Below are positions 57,112-64,000 of a stretch of DNA of 64,000 bases, one piece after another. A model generated the notes under the pieces. The model saw only the letters and a program-made list of their open reading frames with translations. It had not been told where the DNA came from and did not search any database. Origin of the DNA: Streptomyces sp. NBC_00250 (GTDB taxonomy: Bacteria > Actinomycetota > Actinomycetes > Streptomycetales > Streptomycetaceae); assembly GCF_036192275.1 (NCBI RefSeq), contig NZ_CP108088.1:2915501-2979500 (forward strand), given 5' to 3'. Each line of letters starts with the position of its first letter. Positions within the stretch are counted from its first letter, which is position 1. The position numbers were made by a program, and so were the translations under genes.

Positions 57112-58866
57112 ATGTACGTACGCCGCATTCTCGACGCCCTCGGAAAGGACCCGGGGCGCGTGGTGATCCACCGCGCCGACGAGGCCGTCACCGCCGGCCG
57201 GCTCGCCGGCTCGGTGCGGGCCACCACGGCCCTGCTGCACTCCCGCGGCGTCCGACCCGGCGACACCGTCGCCGTACTCACCGGCCCCAACCGGCCGTTG
57301 ATGCTCGGCGCCCGGTACGCCGTCCATCTCCTGGGCGCCACCTCCGTGTACGTACGGTCGATGAATCCGCGTACCGACACGGAGACCTTCTCGGTCGCCA
57401 CCCAGGCCCGACTCCTGGAGGACCTAAGGGTGTCGGTGCTGCTCGTCGACGACGAGAGCGCCGAGCGCGGCGAATGGCTCACCCGCCGCGTCCCGTCCGT
57501 GACCGCGCTGACCGTCCCCTGGACGGCGGCGGGCGGGGCCGGGGAACCGCTGCCGGCCCGGCTCCCCGAGCCGCGCCCGGACGACCTCGCGACCGTAGAG
57601 TTCACCAGCGGGAGCACCGGACGGCCGAAGATGGTCGCCCAGCGGTACGACACGCGTGAGGAGCTCGTCAGCCGTCTCGCCCATGGCCTCGATCCCCGGG
57701 GACCCGCGACGCTGCTGTCCGTCACGCCGATCAGCCACACGACCGCGCCGATGGCCGACGCGGTGCTCGCGAGCGGCGGACGGGTCGTACTGCACGACGA
57801 GTTCGACGCGGGCGACGTCCTCGACGCCTTCGAGCGGCACGGCGTGACCGACGTCTATCTCGCCGTCCCGCACCTCTACCGACTCCTGGACCACCCGGCC
57901 GCCCCGCTCACCGACCTGTCGTCGCTGCGCCGCATCACCTACAGCGGCACCCCGGCGGCCCCGGCGCGGGTGGCACGGGCCGTCGAGCTCTTCGGCGACG
58001 TGCTCATCCAGGTGTACGGGACGACGGAGGCGGGCGGCATCAGCAGCCTCAACCCGCTGGACCACCGCGAGCCGGAGCTGCTGGGCTCGGCGGGCCGCCC
58101 GTTCCCCTGGGTGCGGGTGGAGATCCGCGGCCCCGGCGGCGGCCCGCAGGTGGAGCGGGGGGTGTCGGGCGAGATCTGGATCAGCTCGCCGACCGTCACG
58201 GCCGGCTACCTCGGCGACGAGGAACGCACCGGGACCGTCTTCCGCGACGGCTGGCTGTGCACCGGAGACCTCGGGCACTGGGACCGGTACGGCTACCTCC
58301 GGCTCGACGGCCGGGTGGGCGACGTGATCAAGCACGGCGGGCTCAAGCTGGATCCGGCGGCCATCGAGGAGGCGCTGATGCGTCATCCGCAGGTGCGTCA
58401 GGCCACGGTGTTCGGGGTGCGGGACCGCGACTGGGTGGAGCAGGTGCACGCGGCCGTCGAGCTGTACTCGGGCGCCGGGCACACCTCCTGCGACCTGCGG
58501 GGCTATGTGGCCGCGGCGCTGACTCCGGAGCACACTCCGGTACGCGTCTCGGTCTGGCCGCGGCTGCCGCTCACGCCCTCGGGCAAACCGGACCGCGCCT
58601 ATCTGCGCTCCGTCTCGCCGCCGGACCCCACCGCCTCGGTGTCGCCGCCGGACCCCGCCGCCCCGGTCTCGCCGCCGGGCTCCGCCTCCCCGGTCGGCGC
58701 CGCTCTCTCCGGCGCCGGTGCCCCGCGCGCCGGCGGGCCGCGGTTCGACGGGCCGGCCCTCAGCTCCCCGCGCGGAGCCACCGCGCGGGCCGACCCCGTC
58801 CGCGTGAGCGGCGCGGGTCACCAGCCCGATCACGCCTCCTCGCGAACCAGAAAGGGCGTTCCATGA
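57112..58866 (+). CDS. Adenylate-forming acyl ligase, candidate 3,4-AHBA-activating enzyme
   Basis: The 584-residue protein has the ANL-superfamily motifs: P-loop FTSGSTGRPKM (residues 164-174), QVYGTTEAGGISSLNPLDHR, WLCTGDLGHWDRYGYLRLDG, and the lysine in LPLTPSGKPDRAYL near residue 490. No carrier domain follows, and no carrier protein is encoded nearby. The gene lies between the multicopper oxidase and the 3,4-AHBA synthesis genes, so it probably activates that acid to an adenylate or thioester. The last 90 residues are a Pro/Ser/Ala-rich tail with repeated SPPDP units, of unknown use. AAAGGAGGAACC before the ATG at 57112 is a very strong ribosome site. Confidence 0.82.
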   Translation: MYVRRILDALGKDPGRVVIHRADEAVTAGRLAGSVRATTALLHSRGVRPGDTVAVLTGPNRPLMLGARYAVHLLGATSVYVRSMNPRTDTETFSVATQARLLEDLRVSVLLVDDESAERGEWLTRRVPSVTALTVPWTAAGGAGEPLPARLPEPRPDDLATVEFTSGSTGRPKMVAQRYDTREELVSRLAHGLDPRGPATLLSVTPISHTTAPMADAVLASGGRVVLHDEFDAGDVLDAFERHGVTDVYLAVPHLYRLLDHPAAPLTDLSSLRRITYSGTPAAPARVARAVELFGDVLIQVYGTTEAGGISSLNPLDHREPELLGSAGRPFPWVRVEIRGPGGGPQVERGVSGEIWISSPTVTAGYLGDEERTGTVFRDGWLCTGDLGHWDRYGYLRLDGRVGDVIKHGGLKLDPAAIEEALMRHPQVRQATVFGVRDRDWVEQVHAAVELYSGAGHTSCDLRGYVAAALTPEHTPVRVSVWPRLPLTPSGKPDRAYLRSVSPPDPTASVSPPDPAAPVSPPGSASPVGAALSGAGAPRAGGPRFDGPALSSPRGATARADPVRVSGAGHQPDHASSRTRKGVP

Positions 58867-59849
58867 CCGGTTTCGGCCACTTCGCCCGGTCGCTGCGGCT
58901 ACGGCGGCTCTACCGCCACAGCACGGCCGGCCTGATGATCACCCCTCTCGACCATTCGATCCACGACGGTCCCGTGGTGCCGAAGGGCACCACGCTCGAC
59001 CAGCTCGCCGCCCGGATCGCGGCCGGCGGCGCCGACGCCGTCGTCGTGCACAAGGGCAGCGTCCGGCACATCAGCCCGGAGCGGTTCGCCGCGATGTCGC
59101 TGATCATCCACCTCAACGCGAGCACCAGCCAGGCGCTCGACCCCAACGCCAAGTACGTCGTCGCCGGCGTCGAGGAGGCCCTGCGCCTCGGCGCGGACGC
59201 GGTCAGCGTCCACGTCAACCTCGGCTCCGACGACGAGCGGCAGCAGATCGGCGACCTCGGCCGGATCGCCGACGCCTGCGACCGCTGGAACCTGCCGCTG
59301 CTCGCGATGGTGTACCCGCGCGGGCCGCGGATCAGCGACCCCCGGGACCCGGCGGTCGTCGCGCACGCCGTGACGATCGCCGCGGACCTGGGCGCGGACC
59401 TGGTCAAGACCGTCTTCCTCGGATCCACCGCGGAGATGCTCGACCTGACCGCGGCCTGCCCGGTGCCGGTGCTCGTGGCCGGCGGACCCGCCCTGGAGAA
59501 GGAGGAGGACGTCCTCGCGTACGTCAGGGACGCCATCGCCGGAGGGGCGGGCGGGGTGGCCATGGGCCGCAACATCTTCCAGGCCAAGGACCCGCGCGCG
59601 CTGGCGGCCAAGGTCGCACGGATCGTGCACCACTTCCCCGAACAGCACTTCACCACCGTCCCGTTCGGCGAGCCGGGCGGCCGGGAGCGGCTTCACAGCG
59701 AACGCCTCACCCCCGACCACCTCGACGGCACACCGCTCGACGACCCGCACCACGACACCCAGCTCGACGACCCGACGCTCGACAACTCGTCTCTCGACAA
59801 CCTGACAGGAGGTCCGCATCATGACGGACGCCAAACTGTGCTGGCTTGA
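58863..59849 (+). CDS. GriI-like aldolase: 2-amino-3,7-dideoxy-D-threo-hept-6-ulosonate synthase
   Basis: The 328-residue class I aldolase matches archaeal ADH synthase and GriI of the grixazone pathway, which joins aspartate semialdehyde to a C3 ketose unit. Residues aligned with the archaeal active site are Asp30 ([11 protein letters not shown]), Tyr151 (AMVYPRG) and Lys182 ([10 protein letters not shown]), the Schiff-base lysine. The substrate loop [13 protein letters not shown] and phosphate site [12 protein letters not shown] are present. The ATG overlaps the ligase stop (ATGA). The last 60 residues form an unusual Asp/Leu/His-rich repeat tail with several LDD or LDN units that overlaps the next gene by 29 bp. 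The next enzyme converts its product to 3,4-AHBA. Confidence 0.9.
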   Translation: MTGFGHFARSLRLRRLYRHSTAGLMITPLDHSIHDGPVVPKGTTLDQLAARIAAGGADAVVVHKGSVRHISPERFAAMSLIIHLNASTSQALDPNAKYVVAGVEEALRLGADAVSVHVNLGSDDERQQIGDLGRIADACDRWNLPLLAMVYPRGPRISDPRDPAVVAHAVTIAADLGADLVKTVFLGSTAEMLDLTAACPVPVLVAGGPALEKEEDVLAYVRDAIAGGAGGVAMGRNIFQAKDPRALAAKVARIVHHFPEQHFTTVPFGEPGGRERLHSERLTPDHLDGTPLDDPHHDTQLDDPTLDNSSLDNLTGGPHHDGRQTVLA

Positions 59850-60936
59850 CATCCGCGAGGCCGGCGCCGCCACCGCCGCCGTCCTCGAGGAGGCCGTGCA
59901 CCAGAAGATCGACGGCATCGTCGCCACCGACCCGGCCGTCTTCGCCGGTCTGCCGCCCACCGTGCGCAAGGTCCTGCTCTTCGAGGACGGCGCCGCGACC
60001 GTGCCCGCCGACCTCGGCGGGGTCGACGTCGTGATCGTCCCCGGTCCGCGGGACGCCCGCGCCGAGCTCGAAGCGGCCCACCCGGACGTGCAGTTCGGGC
60101 GGTACGTGGAGATCGTCGACGCCGACACCCTGGAGGACGCCTGCCTGGCGGCGCGTCTGGAGGCGTGGAGCGTCCTCGACTTCCGCGACCCGACGAAGAT
60201 CCCGCTGGAGATCGTCATCGCGGCCGCGTCGGGCGCGCCCGGTTCGATCGTGACGACGGCCGCCGACACCGAGGAGGCCGAGATCCTGTACGGCGTCCTG
60301 GAGCACGGCTCGGACGGGGTCCTGATGCGGGGCCGTACGGTCGGCGACGCGACGGCCCTGCGGACCGCGGCGACCGCGCACGGCGGGGAGATCTCGCTGG
60401 TCGAACTGGAGGTCACGGCGACCACGCACATCGGCATGGGCGAGCGTGCCTGTGTCGACACCACGACCCACTTCCGCAAGGACGAGGGCATCCTGGTGGG
60501 CTCCCACTCCAAGGGCATGGTCCTGTGCGTCAGCGAGACCCACCCGCTGCCGTACATGCCGACCCGTCCGTTCCGCGTCAACGCGGGTGCCCTGCACTCG
60601 TACACCGTGGGGCAGAACGGCCGCACCCACTACCTGAGCGAGCTGCACGCCGGCAGTTCCGTCCTGGCGGTCGACGTCGACGGCCGTACGCGGCCGGTCA
60701 GCGTCGGCCGGGTGAAGATCGAGACGCGTCCGCTGATCTCCATCGACGCGGTCGCGCCCAGCGGTCAGACGGTCAACCTGATCCTCCAGGACGACTGGCA
60801 CGTGCGGGTCCTCGGCCCCGGCGCCTCGGTGCTCAACAGCACCGAACTCAAGCCGGGCGACCGCATCCTGGGTCACCTGCCGACGGCCGACCGTCATGTG
60901 GGTTACCCGATCAACGAGTTCTGCCTGGAGAAGTAG
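59821..60936 (+). CDS. GriH-like 3-amino-4-hydroxybenzoate synthase (3-dehydroquinate synthase II family)
   Basis: The 371-residue protein belongs to the archaeal-type dehydroquinate synthase family whose actinobacterial members (GriH, NspH) cyclise the aldolase product to 3-amino-4-hydroxybenzoic acid without a shikimate step. Recognisable segments are DPTKIPLEIVIAAASG, LMRGRTVGDATALRTA, ATTHIGMGERACVDTTTHF, GILVGSHSKGMVLCVSETHP and RPFRVNAGALHSYT. The strong AGGAGGT before the ATG at 59821 lies inside the aldolase tail. With the aldolase it forms a complete two-enzyme route to 3,4-AHBA. It ends the operon, followed by a hairpin at 60978. Confidence 0.92.
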   Translation: MTDAKLCWLDIREAGAATAAVLEEAVHQKIDGIVATDPAVFAGLPPTVRKVLLFEDGAATVPADLGGVDVVIVPGPRDARAELEAAHPDVQFGRYVEIVDADTLEDACLAARLEAWSVLDFRDPTKIPLEIVIAAASGAPGSIVTTAADTEEAEILYGVLEHGSDGVLMRGRTVGDATALRTAATAHGGEISLVELEVTATTHIGMGERACVDTTTHFRKDEGILVGSHSKGMVLCVSETHPLPYMPTRPFRVNAGALHSYTVGQNGRTHYLSELHAGSSVLAVDVDGRTRPVSVGRVKIETRPLISIDAVAPSGQTVNLILQDDWHVRVLGPGASVLNSTELKPGDRILGHLPTADRHVGYPINEFCLEK

Positions 60937-60977
60937 GAGCGCACGGAGCGCCCTGCTCCACGCTGTCGTGAAGCCCC

Positions 60978-61002
60978 GCCCCGGCACACCTCGTGCCGGG
61001 GC
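60978..61002. terminator. Terminator between the AHBA operon and the response-regulator gene
   Basis: A 10-bp perfect stem (60978-60987 with 60993-61002) with the loop ACCTC separates two convergent genes. Confidence 0.75.
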
Positions 61003-61031
61003 CGGCGCGCGTCCGGGCTCCCTCACCTTCC

Positions 61032-61637
61032 TCACAGCAACCCGCATTCCGCCGCGATGCGCGCCGCGTCGAAGCGGTTGCGCCCGCCGAGCTTCTTGAT
61101 CGCCGCCGAGGTGAGGTTCCGTACCGTCCCCGCCGCGAGGTAGAGCTCGCCCGCGATCTCCTTGACCGTCGCCCCTCCGGCGGTCAGCCTCAGCACGTCC
61201 GTCTCCCGGACGCTGAGCACCGTCTCCCCCGCCGACGGGGTACGGAGCAGTCCCGGGTCGACGGTGAGGCAGCCCCCCGCGACCCCCACCAGGGTGGTGA
61301 TCAGCTGCGGCAGCCGGGCCGTCTTGGGTACGACTCCGAGGGCTCCGGCGGCCACCGCCCGGTCCACCACGGACGGTGTGGCCGAGCCGACCATCAAGGC
61401 CACCCCGCAGCTCGGGTGGTGCGAGCGGACCTCGGTCGCCGCGTGCAGCGCCTTGCCTCCCATGGTGCTCTCGCCGAGCAGCAGCACGGTGGGCCGGTGC
61501 CGTTGGACGGCGGGCAGCACCGCCTCGAAGGTCGTGGCGAGCCCCACGACGTCCAGGCCGTTGGTGCCGTTCAGGGTCTCGGCGAAGGCCTCCAGGACCA
61601 GTTGGTGGTCCCCGGCCACGACGACGCGAATGGACAT
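61032..61637 (-). CDS. LuxR-type response-regulator protein with degenerate receiver
   Basis: The 201-residue protein has a receiver-like domain (MSIRVVVAGDHQLVLEAFAE) and a C-terminal LuxR/FixJ DNA-binding domain (SVRETDVLRLTAGGATVKEI through NLTSAAIKKLGGRNRFDAAR). The phosphoacceptor Asp expected after the VLLL strand is Gly55, and only one residue of the acidic pair remains (Asp10), while the conserved Lys (VVPKTA, Lys105) is kept. It therefore probably works without phosphorylation, by ligand or oligomer state, as many antibiotic-cluster regulators do. It is a candidate to bind the 18-bp motif. The ATG at 61637 starts the frame. Confidence 0.88.
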   Translation of the reverse strand: MSIRVVVAGDHQLVLEAFAETLNGTNGLDVVGLATTFEAVLPAVQRHRPTVLLLGESTMGGKALHAATEVRSHHPSCGVALMVGSATPSVVDRAVAAGALGVVPKTARLPQLITTLVGVAGGCLTVDPGLLRTPSAGETVLSVRETDVLRLTAGGATVKEIAGELYLAAGTVRNLTSAAIKKLGGRNRFDAARIAAECGLL

Positions 61638-61687
61638 GTGTCTCCCCCGTGGTGACTTCTGTGGCGGTGGCCCTTCCGGGCCGCCGG

Positions 61688-62215
61688 TCAGCGACTGGTC
61701 GCCCGCGCCGCGTCGGCGGCCAGGCCGTCGACGACGGAGCGGAGCCAGGAGCGGTCCTCTGCCGTCGCCGTGTCCGGTCCGGCCGCGGCGGCCGGGGTGC
61801 GCTCGATGTGCCGGGCGCCGGGTGGCAGCGCGGCCGCGAGGGCGGCCGACACGGCGTGGAAGGCGTGCGACAGTTCCCCGTCGGCGTCCGGCGGCGGCAG
61901 GACGACGACCGCGGCGTTCACCGGGCCGGCGTCGTCGGCGATCTGTGCGGGCAGCCGACCGGCCTCGGCCGGATCGCGGATGTCGATGCGGTACGGCAGC
62001 GCCGTCAGGCCGGCGTCGTCGAGCGCCTTGCAGAGGAAGGCCGCGTTGGTGGCGGCGTCGTCGCCGCGGTCCGGATGTCCGGCGCCGACGACGGCGACGA
62101 CCGCCCCGGCGGCGCTCAGCCGCGTCGCGAGCTCCCGGCCGATGCCCGTGGTGGCGTCGACGACGAGCACGACGAGACCGTCGAGTCGCGGCGGGGAGGA
62201 ACCGGTCTGGAGCAC
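61688..62215 (-). CDS. Reduced short-chain-dehydrogenase-like Rossmann protein
   Basis: The 175-residue product has the nucleotide-binding start LDGLVVLVVDATTGIGRELA (TTGIG in place of TGxxxGIG) and IDIRDPAEA, and an NAAVVVLPPP segment in place of the NAG motif. The YxxxK catalytic pair and the normal C-terminal third are missing; family members have about 240-250 residues. It is either a pseudoenzyme or decaying. The GTG at 62215 has AAGGGACG in front. It lies 50 bp upstream of the response-regulator gene on the same strand, and divergent from the next regulator. Confidence 0.7.
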   Translation of the reverse strand: MLQTGSSPPRLDGLVVLVVDATTGIGRELATRLSAAGAVVAVVGAGHPDRGDDAATNAAFLCKALDDAGLTALPYRIDIRDPAEAGRLPAQIADDAGPVNAAVVVLPPPDADGELSHAFHAVSAALAAALPPGARHIERTPAAAAGPDTATAEDRSWLRSVVDGLAADAARATSR

Positions 62216-62365
62216 GTGACGTCCCTTTCGAGGAGATCGTCGAACGGGTAGCGTGATGATCGTGTGAATGGGGTGTACCGGGTAGCGCGGGCGACGGGGC
62301 GCGGGCCCCGGTTCAGAGCTTCCGCCCCGATCGGCCCGAGGGCGGTACGACCGTTGGGGGACACC

Positions 62366-63349
62366 GTGGACGAGGTCTCGTCGCTCGACCAACACACGCT
62401 GGGCGTGTACCGCGCGATCCTGTTCCACAAGGAGCACGATCCCGAGCGTCTCGCGAAGCTTCTGAGCTGTACGACGGAGCAGGTGGACGAGGCCCTCGAC
62501 CTGCTGACGAAGCTCTCGCTGCTCGCCCCGTCCCGGGACACCCCGGGCCGGATGCGCGCGGTGAACCCTTCGCTGGGTCTGAAGGTGCTGCTCCAGCGGG
62601 AGGAACGCGAACTCGCCTCGCGGCAGCAGCGGATCGAGCAGAATCGTGCCGCCCTCGCCGCACTCGCGGCCGAGTACACGGCCTCGGGCCGGTCGGGCGG
62701 TCTGGACGGGGCGGAGCACCTCGACAACGTCGACGACATCCGCACCCGGCTCGAAGCCCTCGCCGAGTCCTGTACGGGAGAGTCGCTCGCCTTCCATCCC
62801 GGCAAGGCCCTCACGGAGGAGTCCGTCGAGGCCGGCCGGCCCCTGAACGAGCGGGCGATGGCGCGGGGCGTGCGCTTCCGGACCATCTATCTCGACAGCG
62901 TCGCGGGTGACCGGGTCACCCGGGCGCACGCCCAGTGGATGGCGGAGCGCGGCAGCGAGATCCGTACCTCGCCGACGCTTCCCATGCGGCTGCTCATCGT
63001 GGACACGGCGGCGGCGGTGGTCGCCGGACTGCCCGGTCAGGCCCAGCCGTCCGCGCTGCTCTTCAGCAGCCAGCCGGTGGTCCTGGCCATGCGTGCCCTG
63101 TTCGAGGCCTACTGGGAACACGCCTGCCCGCTGAACGGCCCCGGGGACGCCCTGCCCGGCGGGCTCACCCCGCAGGAGCGCAAGCTGCTCCAGCTTCTGG
63201 CGAGCGGTCTCACCGACGAGGCCGTGGCGCGGGCGCTGGGCATCGGGGTGCGGACGGAGCGGCGGATCGTGGCCGACCTGATGGAGCGGCTGGGGGCGTC
63301 GAGCCGGTTCGAGGCGGGGGTGCAGGCGACCCGCCGGGAGTGGATCTGA
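62366..63349 (+). CDS. LuxR-family regulator with N-terminal TrmB-like winged helix
   Basis: The 327-residue protein has an N-terminal winged-helix segment (LDQHTLGVYRAILFHKEHDP, LLSCTTEQVDEALDLLTKLS), a coiled stretch (LQREERELASRQQRIEQNRA), a middle domain with AFHPGKALTEESVEAGRPLN and RLLIVDTAAAVVAG, and a C-terminal LuxR helix-turn-helix (GLTPQERKLLQLLASGLTDE, ARALGIGVRTERRIV). This architecture recurs in Streptomyces thiopeptide and antibiotic clusters as a pathway regulator. The GTG at 62366 is preceded by GGGGGACACC; a GTG at 62264 in frame has weaker support. It marks the right end of the cluster. Confidence 0.85.
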   Translation: MDEVSSLDQHTLGVYRAILFHKEHDPERLAKLLSCTTEQVDEALDLLTKLSLLAPSRDTPGRMRAVNPSLGLKVLLQREERELASRQQRIEQNRAALAALAAEYTASGRSGGLDGAEHLDNVDDIRTRLEALAESCTGESLAFHPGKALTEESVEAGRPLNERAMARGVRFRTIYLDSVAGDRVTRAHAQWMAERGSEIRTSPTLPMRLLIVDTAAAVVAGLPGQAQPSALLFSSQPVVLAMRALFEAYWEHACPLNGPGDALPGGLTPQERKLLQLLASGLTDEAVARALGIGVRTERRIVADLMERLGASSRFEAGVQATRREWI

Positions 63350-63410
63350 AGCCGGGAGCGGCTCCGGAGCGGGGCGGCGGCCGTGGCGGCGGTCGTGACG
63401 TGCATCGCGA

Positions 63411-63671
63411 TCAGTCCCTGGGGGCGATCGGCCAGACGAAGTCGTCCGGGACCTCGATGACACAGGGCAGGCCCGGGAGCGGGGGGACGCAGGGGAAGTC
63501 CGGCATCTGCGGGTGGGGCGGCGTCGGCCAGACGAAGTCGTCCGCGCCCTGGGCGACGGCCTGCGGTGCGGTGGGGGCGGCCTGGGCCGGGGAGGCGACC
63601 AGGAGACCGCCGAGGACGGCGGCGGCGAGGGTGGCGAGGACGGTTCCGGCGCGGCGGGAGCGACAGGACAT
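63411..63671 (-). CDS. Small secreted protein with two DDFVWP repeats
   Basis: The 86-residue product has a basic start (MSCRSRRAGTVLA), a hydrophobic core and a likely cleavage after SPAQA. The mature 50-odd residues contain GADDFVWPTPPHPQMPDFPC and LPCVIEVPDDFVWPIAPRD, i.e. two copies of DDFVWP flanking a Pro-rich centre with two Cys. GGAGACCC before the ATG at 63671 decides the start over an upstream in-frame ATG at 63683. I do not recognise the family. Aromatic/acidic repeats suggest a short structural or binding peptide outside the cell. It may belong to the cluster or be a neighbour. Confidence 0.75.
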   Translation of the reverse strand: MSCRSRRAGTVLATLAAAVLGGLLVASPAQAAPTAPQAVAQGADDFVWPTPPHPQMPDFPCVPPLPGLPCVIEVPDDFVWPIAPRD

Positions 63672-64000
63672 GTGGGTCTCCATTCCGGGTGCGGATGCGG
63701 TACGGGTGCGGCGTACGTGCGTTTCAGGAGGTCCTTGGCGGCCGGTGACTTTTCAGCCTTCCCGGCCGCACACCTAGAGGAAATCACCGGCGGGCCCCAC
63801 CTGTCCGCTTCCGGACAGGCCAGGAAGCTGCCTGGCAACGAGCTGCCTCACGACCTGCGGGAAAAGCGGAGGCACACTCCGAGCGGACCCCCTTCTTCCG
63901 GCCAAAAGGCCAGGTGGGAGGCGCGCGCAGGACCGTTTCCGCACCGGGCCGGGATCCGGCCACGGGCACGTGATGCAGCGAGTTGCCACCGGCACGCGGC
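63672..64000. other. Right end of the window, no clear gene
   Basis: This 329-bp stretch should include the promoter of the small secreted protein gene. It holds a 7-bp hairpin (63800-63806 with 63813-63819). An open frame on the minus strand (63774-63995) has no ribosome site or family look, so I leave it out. Confidence 0.4.

Noticed and set aside
63774..63995. Minus-strand open frame at the right end
   Set aside because: No ribosome site, no recognisable protein character and mixed codon use; more likely promoter DNA.

Overview
The window is high-GC actinobacterial DNA that looks like a Streptomyces chromosome. The signs are strong third-position G/C bias, frequent GTG and TTG starts, Tat-type signal sequences, and the gatCAB / GGDEF-EAL protein / ligA / mnmA / opp / gcvT-gcvH-glyA / sdaA gene order typical of the Streptomyces core. 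I saw no rRNA, tRNA, CRISPR array, phage or intact insertion sequence.

Positions 1-42,100 are mostly conserved housekeeping and accessory core. In order they hold a partial GNAT acetyltransferase, an MMPL exporter and a Tat-type phospholipase C. A 102-bp inverted-repeat element lies against a decayed AAA-ATPase remnant. A membrane Ser/Thr kinase with an extracytoplasmic sensor follows, then gatCAB with a small membrane protein gene inside the operon, an RmdB-like c-di-GMP protein and ligA. Next come a methionine-synthase-like protein, an SDR and a LOG-family protein, followed by mnmA, an amidase and a cysteine desulfurase, then a thioesterase and a TRIC-type channel. The stretch ends with a five-gene oligopeptide ABC transporter, two SseB paralogues, a P-loop ATPase, a tandem glycine riboswitch with gcvT-gcvH-glyA, sdaA, a small secreted protein, an FAD monooxygenase and a DrrAB-type ABC exporter.

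Positions 42,149-63,349 look like one biosynthetic gene cluster and are the main point of interest. The leftward half is a thiopeptide/TOMM RiPP system. It has two tandem precursor genes with an identical 18-residue core (SSGSIGTSSSSSSTCSAC) after a leader ending in PEMGA. Its enzymes are a divergent LanB-like protein (candidate pyridine synthase), a glutamylating LanB dehydratase, an ocin-ThiF-type partner, a YcaO cyclodehydratase ending in PHPFP, two nitroreductase/SagB-type dehydrogenases and a SpaB_C-type elimination protein. The divergent rightward half encodes GriI-like and GriH-like enzymes, the two-step route to 3-amino-4-hydroxybenzoate (3,4-AHBA), with an adenylate-forming ligase and a Tat-exported multicopper oxidase. 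A degenerate-receiver LuxR protein, a reduced Rossmann protein and a second LuxR-type regulator close the cluster. An 18-bp motif occurs before the precursor genes and twice in the divergent promoter between the two halves, which suggests shared control.

The inferred product is a thiazole/oxazole peptide, possibly pyridine-macrocyclised, made together with an activated aminohydroxybenzoate that might be joined to the peptide or oxidised to an aminophenol-derived chromophore. The gene families are recognised directly from the sequence. The hybrid product is inference. A small secreted protein with two DDFVWP repeats lies just outside the cluster.
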